Shown: piece by piece, positions 17,261 to 26,574 of the stretch | Position numbering within the stretch: the stretch's first letter is position 1 | Layout: every line of letters starts with the position of its first letter | Source of the DNA: Nitrososphaerales archaeon | Lineage (GTDB): Archaea > Thermoproteota > Nitrososphaeria > Nitrososphaerales > CADDZS01 | NCBI GenBank assembly: GCA_030041355.1 | Contig: JASHNZ010000058.1 | Span: 62,001 to 126,000 of the forward strand | Direction: 5' to 3' | Length of the DNA stretch: 64,000 nucleotides | The notes under the pieces: generated by a model | The model's input: the letters and a program-made list of their open reading frames with translations, nothing else | Databases searched by the model: none | What the model was told of the DNA's origin: nothing | Program-made: the position numbers and the translations under genes

Positions 17261-19618
17261 TCAAGATTTCAGGTTGTGCATAACCTTCAAATCTGCCGAG
17301 AATTTTTGCAAAGTAATGGGGACATTGATATCTATAGAGTCCTTTAACGACAGTCCTTTGGTTTTCTTTTCATTCCAAATAAGGCCATTAAACTCCATAA
17401 GCTCTTTTCCAAACCTAAGATAATCCTTGCTCCAGTCATCGGATCTCGGGAAGAGTTCTTTATGAATGCTTGTTTTGGAGTAAAGTTCTAACCAGACCTT
17501 TTCCGTAATGAAAGGACATATTGGCGCCAACAATAGCAAAATCGTTTTCAAGCCAATGTGCAAAGTCAACTGGGCAGAAGTTTTCTCTTCGCTACTAAAT
17601 GCTTGACCATAAGCCCTACTTTTCACGAGCTCAATATAATGGGCAGCGAATGTGTTCCATGTGAAATCTCGGATTCTGTTGGCAGGGATAAAGAAATTGA
17701 AGTCATTGTAACCTTTCAAGCAGTCTTCAATTAGACTTGAAAGCTCGGATAACATCCACTTGTCGCTCGGAGCCAATTCATCGTACGATGGCCTTTCATT
17801 AGTATTAGGTATCTTTCCGACGAACCTCGCGATATTCCACAACTTGCTCAGGAATTTGCCAGTTCCAGAGATCCTGTCCAGCGAGATATTGAAATCAGAA
17901 CCAATCGAAGCCTCGGAAGCAGCCCAAAGCCTGAAACAGTCGGCTCCAAACTGGTCTAACACAGGAATAGGATCGATAACGTTGCCATGGCTCTTGCTCA
18001 TTTTTTCTCCTGAGAGAGGATCCAGTCCCATCCCTGTAATCCAAACATCCGGCCAGGGCATCTTACCTGTAATCTCCAAACATCGGAGCAAGCTGTAATG
18101 TAGCCATGTCCGCACTATGTCCTTACCCTGGGGCCTAATTGACGTTGGGTAAGTCTTTTCAAAAAATGATCTATTCCCCAGATATTGAGTGATGAAGAGT
18201 GCACTAACGCTGGAATCCATCCAAGTGTCAAACGTTCTCTCGTCTCCTCTGAAGTTCGAGCTGCCGCAACTGGAGCATTTGGGATTCCCGGGTGGCGGCT
18301 GCTTCCAGGGTTGATAGTACTTCCCCGCTTCCGGGACGTAGGGCGTCCTGCAATTCTCGCAGTACCAAACCGGAACTTCGGTTCCGTAAAACCTTTCTCT
18401 GGAGATCGGCCAATCTAGCGCGACATCGATCCAATTCAATAGAATTTGTCGGTGCGCTTCTGGATGAAAACGAATTTCGTATGCGCTGCTCCGAAGCTTT
18501 TCTTTGGAATCCAATACTCTCAGATAATACTCTTCCAAGGGAATAATTTCAATAGGTGTCTTACTTCGATCACATATCGGTGTCCTGTGATCTATTACTT
18601 GAATTTTCTCGACAAGATTCTCCTCTTTCAAAACATCGGCCATTGCTTCTCTCGCAGCTTTTACTCTCATTCCTGCAATACTCTGACCGACAATGGAGGT
18701 CATTCTTCCCTCAAGGTCAATTGCAATTTTTTCTTCGAGGCCGAGCTCTCTGAAAAGAGTCACATCGGAAAAGTCCCCATAGGAGCAAACCATGACAGCT
18801 CCGCTTCCAAACTCCGGTTTCGCTGAAGGGTGAGAGATAATGGGGACATTGCGATTGTAGATCGGAAGGGTTGCTTTTCTTCCAACGAATGATTTGTATC
18901 TGTCATCGTCAGGGTTTACAATGACTGCCTCACAGGTGCAAAGTAGCTCAGGTCTTGTCGAAGCGATCGTAATGCTTGTCTCAGACTCTCCGACGACTTT
19001 CATTCCAAAGTAGACCAGCTTTGTGGGAAGCTCCTTGTATTCAATTTCAGCATCAGCAATCGTGGTCCCGCAATCGACGCAGTAGTTTGCCGGTCGTTTC
19101 CCAATGTATATTCTACCATTGTTCCATTGTTGAATGAAAGTAGTTTGCGTCAGAACTCTGTAATTCTGGGAGTCAGTTCGATACTTGTTCGCAAAATCTC
19201 CCGAGAGGCCCATTCGTTTCATCACCGTAGTCATCTCGAGTTCCAAATCGTCTAGAGCAGTGCTGCATAATTCGAGAAATTTCTCTCTGGGGGTGTCCCT
19301 CATGCTTATCTTGTACTTTTTCTCGGTGTACAACTCCACGGGAAGCCCGTTGCGATCTATACCTAGGGGAAAGAGAACTTCATTCCCTCTCATACGAGAG
19401 CTTCTGGCTATCATGTCAATTTCGGAGTACTGAGCAGCGGCTCCAATGTGCCAAGGCCTCCCTGAGGGATAGGGTGGCGGAGTGTCTATGACGAAAATTG
19501 GCTTATTTGAATTAGGATCGAAATCCGAAAGACCGATTTTCTGCCAATAGTTTAGGAGAGAAAGCTCCAAAGACTTATCCCAGCTTTTAGTCTTTTCGAA
19601 AAGGTTCTCCGATTGCAA
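17261..19618 (-). CDS. valS: Valyl-tRNA synthetase
   Basis: Class I synthetase for valine, archaeal type, 785 residues. TPPPYPSGRPWHIGA holds the HIGH-equivalent HIGA at residues 57-60, and GEKMSKSHGNVIDP the KMSKS motif near residue 537. FPLGIDRNGLPVE, VMVCSYGDFSDV and HRTPICDRSKTPIE separate it from Ile and Leu enzymes. Zinc-knuckle cysteines occur at WYCENCRTPY and CSSCGSSNFRG. The start is TTG 19618, immediately after the prf1 TAA with no intervening base, so translation is probably coupled to prf1. Confidence 0.94.
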   Translation of the reverse strand: MQSENLFEKTKSWDKSLELSLLNYWQKIGLSDFDPNSNKPIFVIDTPPPYPSGRPWHIGAAAQYSEIDMIARSSRMRGNEVLFPLGIDRNGLPVELYTEKKYKISMRDTPREKFLELCSTALDDLELEMTTVMKRMGLSGDFANKYRTDSQNYRVLTQTTFIQQWNNGRIYIGKRPANYCVDCGTTIADAEIEYKELPTKLVYFGMKVVGESETSITIASTRPELLCTCEAVIVNPDDDRYKSFVGRKATLPIYNRNVPIISHPSAKPEFGSGAVMVCSYGDFSDVTLFRELGLEEKIAIDLEGRMTSIVGQSIAGMRVKAAREAMADVLKEENLVEKIQVIDHRTPICDRSKTPIEIIPLEEYYLRVLDSKEKLRSSAYEIRFHPEAHRQILLNWIDVALDWPISRERFYGTEVPVWYCENCRTPYVPEAGKYYQPWKQPPPGNPKCSSCGSSNFRGDERTFDTWMDSSVSALFITQYLGNRSFFEKTYPTSIRPQGKDIVRTWLHYSLLRCLEITGKMPWPDVWITGMGLDPLSGEKMSKSHGNVIDPIPVLDQFGADCFRLWAASEASIGSDFNISLDRISGTGKFLSKLWNIARFVGKIPNTNERPSYDELAPSDKWMLSELSSLIEDCLKGYNDFNFFIPANRIRDFTWNTFAAHYIELVKSRAYGQAFSSEEKTSAQLTLHIGLKTILLLLAPICPFITEKVWLELYSKTSIHKELFPRSDDWSKDYLRFGKELMEFNGLIWNEKKTKGLSLKDSIDINVPITLQKFSADLKVMHNLKS

Positions 19619-20887
19619 TTATGCTCTATACCTCAATAATGCCGCTACGCCGCCAAAATTCTTGAGCATGGCTCCGTCCTCAGTCTTCGATGAAATTACC
19701 TCTACATTCGCGCCTGAATCAATAGAAGCATCGGCCAAGTAATCCACAATATCCGTCTCCTTTGTTTCCATTTCTAAGCTCCCGCAGTTTGGACAGGGTG
19801 TCGAAAGCAGATTTTGTTTTTCTATCACAATGCTTGATCTGTAGATGAATTTCTCTCTAACTTGACCGCATTTTTGACACGTTGCTTTGAGGTCAAGCAT
19901 GTCAGTATCATCATTAACGAGGACGGTGTCTACAGCAGCTTTCTTGAGTGCGGCGAGGATATCGGTGATCCCGTAAATCGCCAGTCCGGAATCTGAATTG
20001 ACTTCGCTCAGGAACTTCTGGACGAGTTTCTTTTCTTCAACAACTCTGACGTTCTCTAAAAGCTTACCCGACTTTTCGATTGTTTCTCTCACACCTTCTC
20101 GACCTGCGTAGCCACTGTCAAGTGTTCCAACAATTGCATTTTGTAACCGATAATCCAAGTAACCTTCTTTAACGAAGGTGTCTTTAGTCGGACCGGGCCC
20201 GCTTACAATCAGGCCCTTGACGTGATTCGATTCGAGAAATGCTTTCTTGGCGTGATCAGCAACTCGCCTATAATAATCGGAGAGTTCCATCTCACGAAGC
20301 CGCTCGTAACGTCTAGCTGATTGCCCACCTTTCCGAGTCTTGCCGGAAACTCCAGAACTTGTTACATCTATGACATCCCAGCTATCTCCCGATACGATGC
20401 CTAAACCCGCTTCTGTTGCGTCGAGTGCCAAGACTCCAATTACGTTTTCCTCTCTCAACATTTCTCGGAGAGGATCCAAATGGAAGTGGTCGTCACATCG
20501 GTATAGGTAGGTCGTGACTGGTTTGTTCGGAACAACCTCGAATAATTCAATAGTTTCATTGCCCGGGCCACCGGGTCCAGGAATCGCACCGCAGAATATT
20601 ACCAAGCCATTTTCGGGTGTTTGTTTGTATAATCTCAACCTCTGCATTGTCTTTGTCAGCGCGTCCTGAACATGAGCTCTTGTGGTGTCTGATTTTATGT
20701 TGGACGCAGTTCCGCTTTCCTCACGGAGGGCCGCGATAGCTTCGTGGACAGGTTTCTTCGGCGGGAGGTACAGAGTGACGAGCTCGGTTCCCCGACCAGT
20801 TTTGTTCGAAAGCTCCGAAAGCAGCTTCCTGATTTTGTATAAGGCTACAGAATCAAATTTCTTTCCCGAAGGTACACTATTGCTCAT
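19619..20887 (-). CDS. prf1: Peptide chain release factor aRF1
   Basis: Class I release factor that recognises all three stop codons in archaea; 422 residues. The stop-codon-reading NIKS motif is at residues 63-66 (ASNIKSDTTR) and the hydrolysis GGQ at 187-189 (RKGGQSARRYERL). The C-terminal domain has a zinc-binding CxxC pair repeated (CQKCG, CPNCGS). The start ATG 20887 has an AGGTGA ribosome-binding site. It heads the minus-strand run with valS and the methylthiotransferase gene. Confidence 0.96.
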   Translation of the reverse strand: MSNSVPSGKKFDSVALYKIRKLLSELSNKTGRGTELVTLYLPPKKPVHEAIAALREESGTASNIKSDTTRAHVQDALTKTMQRLRLYKQTPENGLVIFCGAIPGPGGPGNETIELFEVVPNKPVTTYLYRCDDHFHLDPLREMLREENVIGVLALDATEAGLGIVSGDSWDVIDVTSSGVSGKTRKGGQSARRYERLREMELSDYYRRVADHAKKAFLESNHVKGLIVSGPGPTKDTFVKEGYLDYRLQNAIVGTLDSGYAGREGVRETIEKSGKLLENVRVVEEKKLVQKFLSEVNSDSGLAIYGITDILAALKKAAVDTVLVNDDTDMLDLKATCQKCGQVREKFIYRSSIVIEKQNLLSTPCPNCGSLEMETKETDIVDYLADASIDSGANVEVISSKTEDGAMLKNFGGVAALLRYRA

Positions 20888-20897
20888 TGGATAAAAA

Positions 20898-20903
20898 TCA
20901 CCT
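20898..20903 (-). promoter_or_regulatory. Ribosome-binding site of prf1
   Basis: AGGTGA on the minus strand, spaced 10 bases before the prf1 ATG at 20887. It matches the 16S anti-Shine-Dalgarno core and supports that start. Confidence 0.6.
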
Positions 20904-21097
20904 AAATGACTAGGTGTGAACCAGTCAGCTCACGGTAACAAAAAGGACTAAAGAAAAGCCGATTCCCTGTTGCCCTTCCGAGTTAAACTGTACCATGTGG
21001 AATTTAGGCACTTCTGGTTCCCTTCTTTACAAAGATATGGTCGTTTTCGCCTTAAAAACTATCCGTTCAATCCTAGATGCATTCGTATAATCTCGCC

Positions 21098-22246
21098 TTA
21101 GCTTTCCCACTCGAGCAATGTACGCTGCTCTCCGGTTTGCATTTTTTCAAGTGACGACAATCGAACTCCAATTAATCTAACGCTTTTGCCCGATGATAAG
21201 AACTCTGATAGAAGTTTCTCAGACTCTTTCAAGACGATCTCAAGTGAATCGCTTGGTGCGGTTAAAGTACGAGACCTCGTATGTGTTTCGAATCCGCTGA
21301 ATCGAATCTTGATACCAACATTCCTGAAAAAGTAGCCTTCGCTCAGGACACGTTTGTGGACATCCACGGCAACTTCTCTCATCACATTTGCAACGACTTC
21401 ATAATTAGGTTCATCTTGATCGAATGTAGTCTCGCCCGATTGGGAGACTGGATCCCATCTGGTTACAATCTCACTCTCTTCTTTTCCTTGAGAGACTTGA
21501 TGCAGCCAGACGGCTGAGCGACCGAATTTTTCTCTTAGCGACTCAATTGGAGTATTGGCTAGATCAGAGATGGTCCTTATGTTGAAAGAATCCAAGAGGA
21601 CCTCCTGCGTGACTTTTCCAATGCCTGGGATCCTTTCGACGGGAAGCGGTGCCAAGAATTTTTGCACATTGTCTGGCTCTATGATAGTCAGACCATCAGG
21701 CTTGCTCATGTCGGTCGCTATCTTTGAAACCGTTTTGGAATTTGAAACCCCTATTGAACATGTAATTCTCTCCTGCTCTTCAATCCGCCTTTTGATAGCC
21801 GAAGCGACCGAAGTAATCGCGTGCTTTCGTTCCATTCCTTGCGGAAAAGCTACAGCAGGATCATCGCTGAAATCGAGATAGGCTTCGTCGATGCTGACCT
21901 GTTCTATTCTATCAGTGAATTGCGATAGAATCATCATGACTCGTTTTGAAACTTCGCCGTAAAGCTTGTGATCGGGAGCAATATAGCTTCCTGCGGGACA
22001 TAACTCCCATGCTCGAGAAATGGGCATCCCGGATTTAACACCATACTTTCGTGCAGGATAATTGCACGACAACACGACTCCTCTGCCTCGTCCATTCTTC
22101 GGATCTGCTCCAACTATGAAGGGCTTATTTCGTAAGCCAGGATTTCTCGCGAGCTCGCATGACGCATAAAATGAGTCCATGTCCACGTGAAATATCAATC
22201 GATCAATTCTTCTATTACCTTTCAATTCTATTGAGCTGAAGTTCAT
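21098..22246 (-). CDS. dinB: DNA polymerase IV (Y family)
   Basis: Translesion polymerase of the DinB/Dpo4 family, 382 residues. The metal ligands are in FHVDMDSFYASCE (D22, D24) and VSIDEAYLDFS (D120, E121). ARKYGVKSGMP and the helix-hairpin-helix region IPGIGKVTQEVL follow, then the little-finger domain. The tail GEQRTLLEWES contains QxxLxxW, which resembles a PCNA-interacting peptide. The start is ATG 22246. It is divergent from the UPF0182-like gene. Confidence 0.95.
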   Translation of the reverse strand: MNFSSIELKGNRRIDRLIFHVDMDSFYASCELARNPGLRNKPFIVGADPKNGRGRGVVLSCNYPARKYGVKSGMPISRAWELCPAGSYIAPDHKLYGEVSKRVMMILSQFTDRIEQVSIDEAYLDFSDDPAVAFPQGMERKHAITSVASAIKRRIEEQERITCSIGVSNSKTVSKIATDMSKPDGLTIIEPDNVQKFLAPLPVERIPGIGKVTQEVLLDSFNIRTISDLANTPIESLREKFGRSAVWLHQVSQGKEESEIVTRWDPVSQSGETTFDQDEPNYEVVANVMREVAVDVHKRVLSEGYFFRNVGIKIRFSGFETHTRSRTLTAPSDSLEIVLKESEKLLSEFLSSGKSVRLIGVRLSSLEKMQTGEQRTLLEWES

Positions 22247-22336
22247 TTGGATAATGGATCTCCTTCGTTATTAGACTCAGAAAATTTGATCATACCACAG
22301 TCATGAATTGACTTAAAAGCATGCGAAGCCGTTTCA

Positions 22337-25249
22337 TTGCGACTGACGAGATTGCAGGCCGGCGGTGACGATTTTCCTGGAGCTAGAGTCCCGATGCGCC
22401 ACCGAAGAAACATCATACCCTACGTTATTCTAGCTGTAATTATCATCGTAGTTGCCCTGATCGGAGCTGACATTTGGCTTAATTGGACAATCAACGAATC
22501 GATGTATCAAACGAAGGCTGGCCTTGACTGGTTCGGAATAAACTTCTATGGCGGGCTAACCTTCGTAGTTGCAGCTCTTCTGGCCCTCTTATTTGTAAAC
22601 CCGATACCTAGAAGAAGCGACGCTTTCGAAGCGTTCAATTCCCTCATGGGGCTGCAGTATAGAAATCCGTACCTGGGGCAATACGGACAGCAAACGAGAC
22701 GCATTCGACCGTTGTATATCCGGCCCAGTCAGAGTCTGTGGGCCTTCTGGCAGGCGGTCAAATGGGTGATATTGTTCGCCGTTTTCACTGTGAGCAACGG
22801 TTTTCCGGGTCTGGGAAACCTTGCAATTGTAGTCGATATGACGTCCAAAGGGTTTGGGAGCTCGAGTCTCGTTCCAAGAGTTTTCGAACTGCCGCTCTTT
22901 CCGGGCAGTGCTCAAGAAATAATCAACCTCATGCCCACTATGCAGCTGCAATATTCCATAATCGTTTACGTCGGAACAGTTGCGGCGATCGTTGTTGCTC
23001 TTAGGTTCTTTCTGAAATTTATTCGCGATGTTGTTATCCGTGCCGGTGACAAATGGATACGAAACATTTTCGTCGCCCTAACTGCGATAATTTTTGTCGT
23101 GTTTCTCAATGTTCCTTACTGGGGGATGGATGTCCGGATTCCGTATGAGTGGGGAGCTGTAGCAACGGTAATGGTAGGATTCTTTGCTTTGTCACTCTTT
23201 TACCATTTCAAATCCACTCGAGAGACTGTTCCTCTTGAACAAAGAAGACGGGGTTTAATCGTTGTCATTGCGATAATAATAGCTGCAATTCTTGTCATTA
23301 ACTTGGGGGCTTATACTTTCTATACTCTGAATTTGACAAATAATTATGTACCGTACGAATGGGACCCTCTCACTTCTAAGCAGGTGGAGGTTACTCAATG
23401 GGCGGCAGGAATTCAGAATATCAATTACTCTTCAATAAGCCAAATTCCCAGCGGTAACGCGACGGAAACTCTATCGCTTATACGTCAATGGGATTCAAAC
23501 GCTTCTCTTACGGAGAGCAAAAATGAAATCGGGGTTAACTGGTTACAATTGACCGGAAATCCCCAGATCTCATTTGTATACGGTCAGGAGTACTGGGTAA
23601 ACCCGACGACTTTTAACTATCCTGCGACCAATTGGCAGTCAACACATCTAATTTACACTTATGCTTCTAAGATCATAGTTATGGATACACACACAGGACA
23701 GTTTGTGCCAGTAACTCAGGCATTCAATCTAACCAGCCAACCACTCATGTTTTACGGGGAGGGATGTACGGCCAATTGTAGCAACGGATTAACTAGTGAC
23801 GGTTTTTCGAATGATGTTTATGTTGGACTAAATAACATACAGGAAGAGGGTAACGTAAACTACACAGGCCCGGCTGATTATACGCTATGTGGAGCCGAAC
23901 GGTCTCTGTGGTTCTTTGCGCAAGGACAGTTGGGTTATGCCTTTTCTCCGCCCCAAAACTGCATCAACATGCTGGCCAACAGGGATGTTCTTAGTAGGGT
24001 TCAAAGCATACTGATCAGTGGACTAACGGAGGATCCTTCGACTTACTTGGTTACTGATTCGGGTCAACCTGGCGGAGGAAACAATCTGTACTTCGCAGTT
24101 CAAGTTTACGTAGATTATCCGCTCAATTCTGCGTTTGCTTCCGGTCCGAGTTCCACCGGTTCTCCGGGTAACTATCTTCGTCTCTTTGGAGTTGTGCTGG
24201 TCAACATTGCGAATGGTGAGATGCGGGGATACTATCTCGGGCAGAACGACGGATTCCTAACTTCATTTTATCATGAGTATTATCCGAGTTGGGGACCGGC
24301 GCCAGCTTGGCTTCAGGCTCAATTGCGCTATCCCGAGGCGCTTCTAGGCAATCAAAACATTCAAGGCCAACTTGATGAAGACTTTATCTGGCATGTCGAC
24401 CAACCGAGTACTTTCAGAAGCGGGGCAGACTTTTTCACAAGGCCTCAAAGTACCGAAGTCCTGTATATTCCATGGGTGATTGGAAACAATGTATCATTCG
24501 CAGCAGTGCAACTTGTCCAATTCTCTGGATCGCAGGGTCTGAACCTTGCAGGAATGTACGTAGTTTATGGAGGAACGAGACTCGGGCAGTTTGATCTATA
24601 TCAGGCGAATTTCAGTGCGTCATCAACAACTTTCTTGGGACCGGAAGCTGCTGAGAACAAATTTACCTCGGATCCGACCACGAGGACCGCGATGACTCTA
24701 AACTCTGCCATAATGGGGAATATTCTTCTGTACCCCGTAAATGGCCAATTGTATTACTTCATACCGGGGTACGTTTACCCCAGCACCACCGGCGCTGTAG
24801 TAATACAGAATCCTTTCATTGATGTAATAAGTGCAGAAAATGCCAATGCGTCTGTGCGTTTCGTAAATACAACGTCTTCTCTTGACCAAACTTACGGTTT
24901 CAACAGCGTCACAATTCCCACGAATTCCACAGCCTTAACAAGAACGAACTACTTGGACAGTCTGTTCATGAATCAAGGGATCGGTGTGGACAACGTCTCC
25001 TCAGTTAATCTGAACTCGGTCAATGTGGACGAACAGTACGGCGGAACGACCGCTCAATATTCGCAGGACTCACAAAATTCTACGACAACAAGCTTCGTTA
25101 ATTCTTTCATATCGACAGACGTTAATGCAAACAATGTCAAGAGTGTCTTCACTTGGTCCCCATCAGCAGGTACCATTGATTTTGGTTTCTTCACGACTGC
25201 CTCGGGAGTGAGCTATCTGTACTATATCTCAGTCTACGTCGGGATCTAA
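22337..25249 (+). CDS. UPF0182-like seven-helix membrane protein with large ectodomain
   Basis: Up to 970 residues. About seven membrane segments lie in the first 335 residues (near 27-47, 68-87, 140-160, 205-225, 245-262, 275-292, 309-333), followed by an extracellular domain of about 630 residues with many NxS/T sequons. The order of blocks follows UPF0182: EYWVNPTTFNYP, STHLIYTYASKIIVMDTHTG, QPLMFYGEG, the WHVDQPSTF region, AAENKFTSDPTTRTAMTLN and MGNILLYPVNGQLYYFIPGY. Similarity to bacterial members is faint. The first possible start is TTG 22337; ATG 22394 (MRHRRNIIPYVIL) has a GGAG 11 bases upstream and may be the true start. Function unknown. Confidence 0.7.
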   Translation: MRLTRLQAGGDDFPGARVPMRHRRNIIPYVILAVIIIVVALIGADIWLNWTINESMYQTKAGLDWFGINFYGGLTFVVAALLALLFVNPIPRRSDAFEAFNSLMGLQYRNPYLGQYGQQTRRIRPLYIRPSQSLWAFWQAVKWVILFAVFTVSNGFPGLGNLAIVVDMTSKGFGSSSLVPRVFELPLFPGSAQEIINLMPTMQLQYSIIVYVGTVAAIVVALRFFLKFIRDVVIRAGDKWIRNIFVALTAIIFVVFLNVPYWGMDVRIPYEWGAVATVMVGFFALSLFYHFKSTRETVPLEQRRRGLIVVIAIIIAAILVINLGAYTFYTLNLTNNYVPYEWDPLTSKQVEVTQWAAGIQNINYSSISQIPSGNATETLSLIRQWDSNASLTESKNEIGVNWLQLTGNPQISFVYGQEYWVNPTTFNYPATNWQSTHLIYTYASKIIVMDTHTGQFVPVTQAFNLTSQPLMFYGEGCTANCSNGLTSDGFSNDVYVGLNNIQEEGNVNYTGPADYTLCGAERSLWFFAQGQLGYAFSPPQNCINMLANRDVLSRVQSILISGLTEDPSTYLVTDSGQPGGGNNLYFAVQVYVDYPLNSAFASGPSSTGSPGNYLRLFGVVLVNIANGEMRGYYLGQNDGFLTSFYHEYYPSWGPAPAWLQAQLRYPEALLGNQNIQGQLDEDFIWHVDQPSTFRSGADFFTRPQSTEVLYIPWVIGNNVSFAAVQLVQFSGSQGLNLAGMYVVYGGTRLGQFDLYQANFSASSTTFLGPEAAENKFTSDPTTRTAMTLNSAIMGNILLYPVNGQLYYFIPGYVYPSTTGAVVIQNPFIDVISAENANASVRFVNTTSSLDQTYGFNSVTIPTNSTALTRTNYLDSLFMNQGIGVDNVSSVNLNSVNVDEQYGGTTAQYSQDSQNSTTTSFVNSFISTDVNANNVKSVFTWSPSAGTIDFGFFTTASGVSYLYYISVYVGI

Positions 25250-25434
25250 CGCAAAGAGACGATATGCATTAACAAAGTTCAGGAATTTCGGGATTTGGAT
25301 AACTTCTTCCAAGCTAACGTAGAAATTCCGATTTTGACGAAAGAATAGTACGTGAATTATGTTAGTGATTGTGGGGATTGTATTGTTACCCCTTATTGTG
25401 ACTTTTAGGGTGTATTGAAAGGAAAAGCAAACGC

Positions 25435-26142
25435 ATGCACACAGGTAGACAAGTCTTCGTTGTAAAGCTCTCTGGGAGCATTTTTGGTTCCCCAAGAATC
25501 TGTGACATTATCAAGACTGTTCGCGATGCATTGGAAGAACAAAAACAACTTTTCCTGATCTTAGTCGCGGGAGGCGGCGCCACGGCGAGGAAATACATTC
25601 AGGCCGGTCTAGAACTCGGACTAGATCAAGCAACTCTCGATGAACTTGGTATTCTCTCCTCTCAATTGAACGCCACATTGTTGGCTGAATCTCTCTATCC
25701 GGTTGCTTCACGGATCATTCCAAAATCTCTATCTAAAATTGCCGAACAACTGGAGGTTCTGCTTCACCGAAGTGGCCCAAAAATCGTTATTATCGGGGGT
25801 TTGCATCCAGGCCAAAGTACGAATGCCGTCGGAGCCTTAGTCGCTGAAAAAACAAGAGCTGACCTTTTTATCAATGCTACAGATGTTGAGGGAGTGTACG
25901 ACAGGGATCCAGGACGATTTAAGGAAGCTATTTTGCTCGAAAATGTTACCCCAGATCGATTATCAAATATTCTGGAAAGCGAATCTGTGCAGGCCGGGAC
26001 TTATGATTTGATGGACCCTGTCGCACTCAAGCTAATCTCAAGATCAAGGATTCCGACAAAGATCGTAAAATGCGATAGTTCTGTTCTCTCAAAAGTATTC
26101 CAAGGGGCCAAAGTCGGAACGACAATAGTTTTTGAAACTTGA
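25435..26142 (+). CDS. pyrH: Uridylate kinase
   Basis: Archaeal-type UMP kinase of the amino-acid-kinase fold, 235 residues, phosphorylating UMP to UDP. VVKLSGSIFGSP is the N-terminal phosphate-binding strand-loop, LVAGGGATARKYI the second glycine loop, and INATDVEGVYDRDPGRF plus YDLMDPVALKLISRSRIPTKIV are characteristic of archaeal PyrH. The start ATG 25435 has AAAGGA about 12 bases upstream. It is followed closely by the tRNA-Leu(CAA) gene. Confidence 0.93.
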   Translation: MHTGRQVFVVKLSGSIFGSPRICDIIKTVRDALEEQKQLFLILVAGGGATARKYIQAGLELGLDQATLDELGILSSQLNATLLAESLYPVASRIIPKSLSKIAEQLEVLLHRSGPKIVIIGGLHPGQSTNAVGALVAEKTRADLFINATDVEGVYDRDPGRFKEAILLENVTPDRLSNILESESVQAGTYDLMDPVALKLISRSRIPTKIVKCDSSVLSKVFQGAKVGTTIVFET

Positions 26143-26244
26143 AAGAACAAAGTGACTTTTCGAGACTAGCCTGTTTTTGTTCAACGCTTTTATCAGTGGA
26201 ATTCAAAGTATCGATGAAAGAAATTTTCGATTGGAGGGGTAGCG

Positions 26245-26268
26245 AAACAACTCCGTCGAGTATGCGCA
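26245..26268 (+). other. Putative non-canonical tRNA intron in the D arm
   Basis: A 24-base insertion between tRNA positions about 12 and 13. It contains the self-complementary ACTC-CGTC-GAGT hairpin. Its removal restores a normal leucine D arm. The boundary may shift by two bases. Confidence 0.65.
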
Positions 26269-26288
26269 AAGCCTGGTCAAACGCGGCG

Positions 26289-26319
26289 GTTCTCTCATTT
26301 CACGAATAGAGAGTGCCGA
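26289..26319 (+). other. Putative non-canonical tRNA intron in the 5' anticodon stem
   Basis: A 31-base insertion near tRNA position 29/30 or 30/31. It contains a perfect CTCTC/GAGAG stem with a 12-base loop. Removal joins GCG to GACTCAAG and yields a complete anticodon stem. Confidence 0.7.
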
Positions 26320-26327
26320 GACTCAAG

Positions 26328-26349
26328 ATCCAGCTCTTGCGGAAGCGAA
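26328..26349 (+). other. Putative canonical tRNA intron at position 37/38
   Basis: A 22-base insertion after position 37. It holds a TTGC-GGAA-GCGA hairpin with a GNRA-type tetraloop. An ATCC repeat at each border makes the exact cut ambiguous by four bases, but position 37/38 is allowed. Confidence 0.75.
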
Positions 26350-26574
26350 ATCCGCTCCTTCAGGGGTTCATGGGTTCGAATCCCATCCCCTCCATAACTG
26401 ATTTGGTTCTCAGAGATTCCTCCAAATCTCTATCTCCCTTCCTGAAGTATTCGGTTACTTACCCGCAAGTTTTCAACGTAGTCTGCATCCAACGAGATGT
26501 TCGAATTTGTCCTCGACAGTAATCTATCGCATCTTCATGAACGAAATGTTTATGCGAAACTCAGCACGGTTACA

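Larger units (their letters stand above)
26233..26394 (+). tRNA. tRNA-Leu(CAA), interrupted by three putative introns
   Basis: The acceptor GGAGGGG (26233-26239) pairs perfectly with CCCCTCC (26387-26393), with discriminator A at 26394. The T arm is ATGGG-TTCGAAT-CCCAT. Removing three segments (26245-26268, 26289-26319, 26328-26349) gives an 85-base class II tRNA. Its D arm is GCG...CGC with loop AAGCCTGGTCAAA, its anticodon arm is GCGGA-CTCAAGA-TCCGC, and a variable arm follows. The anticodon CAA is at 26324-26326 and A73 agrees with leucine identity. No CCA is encoded. Intron boundaries are uncertain by a few bases because short repeats flank each site. Confidence 0.85.

Noticed and set aside
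20995-21090. 31-residue plus-strand frame between prf1 and dinB
   Set aside because: No ribosome-binding site or conserved feature; both neighbours run on the other strand.
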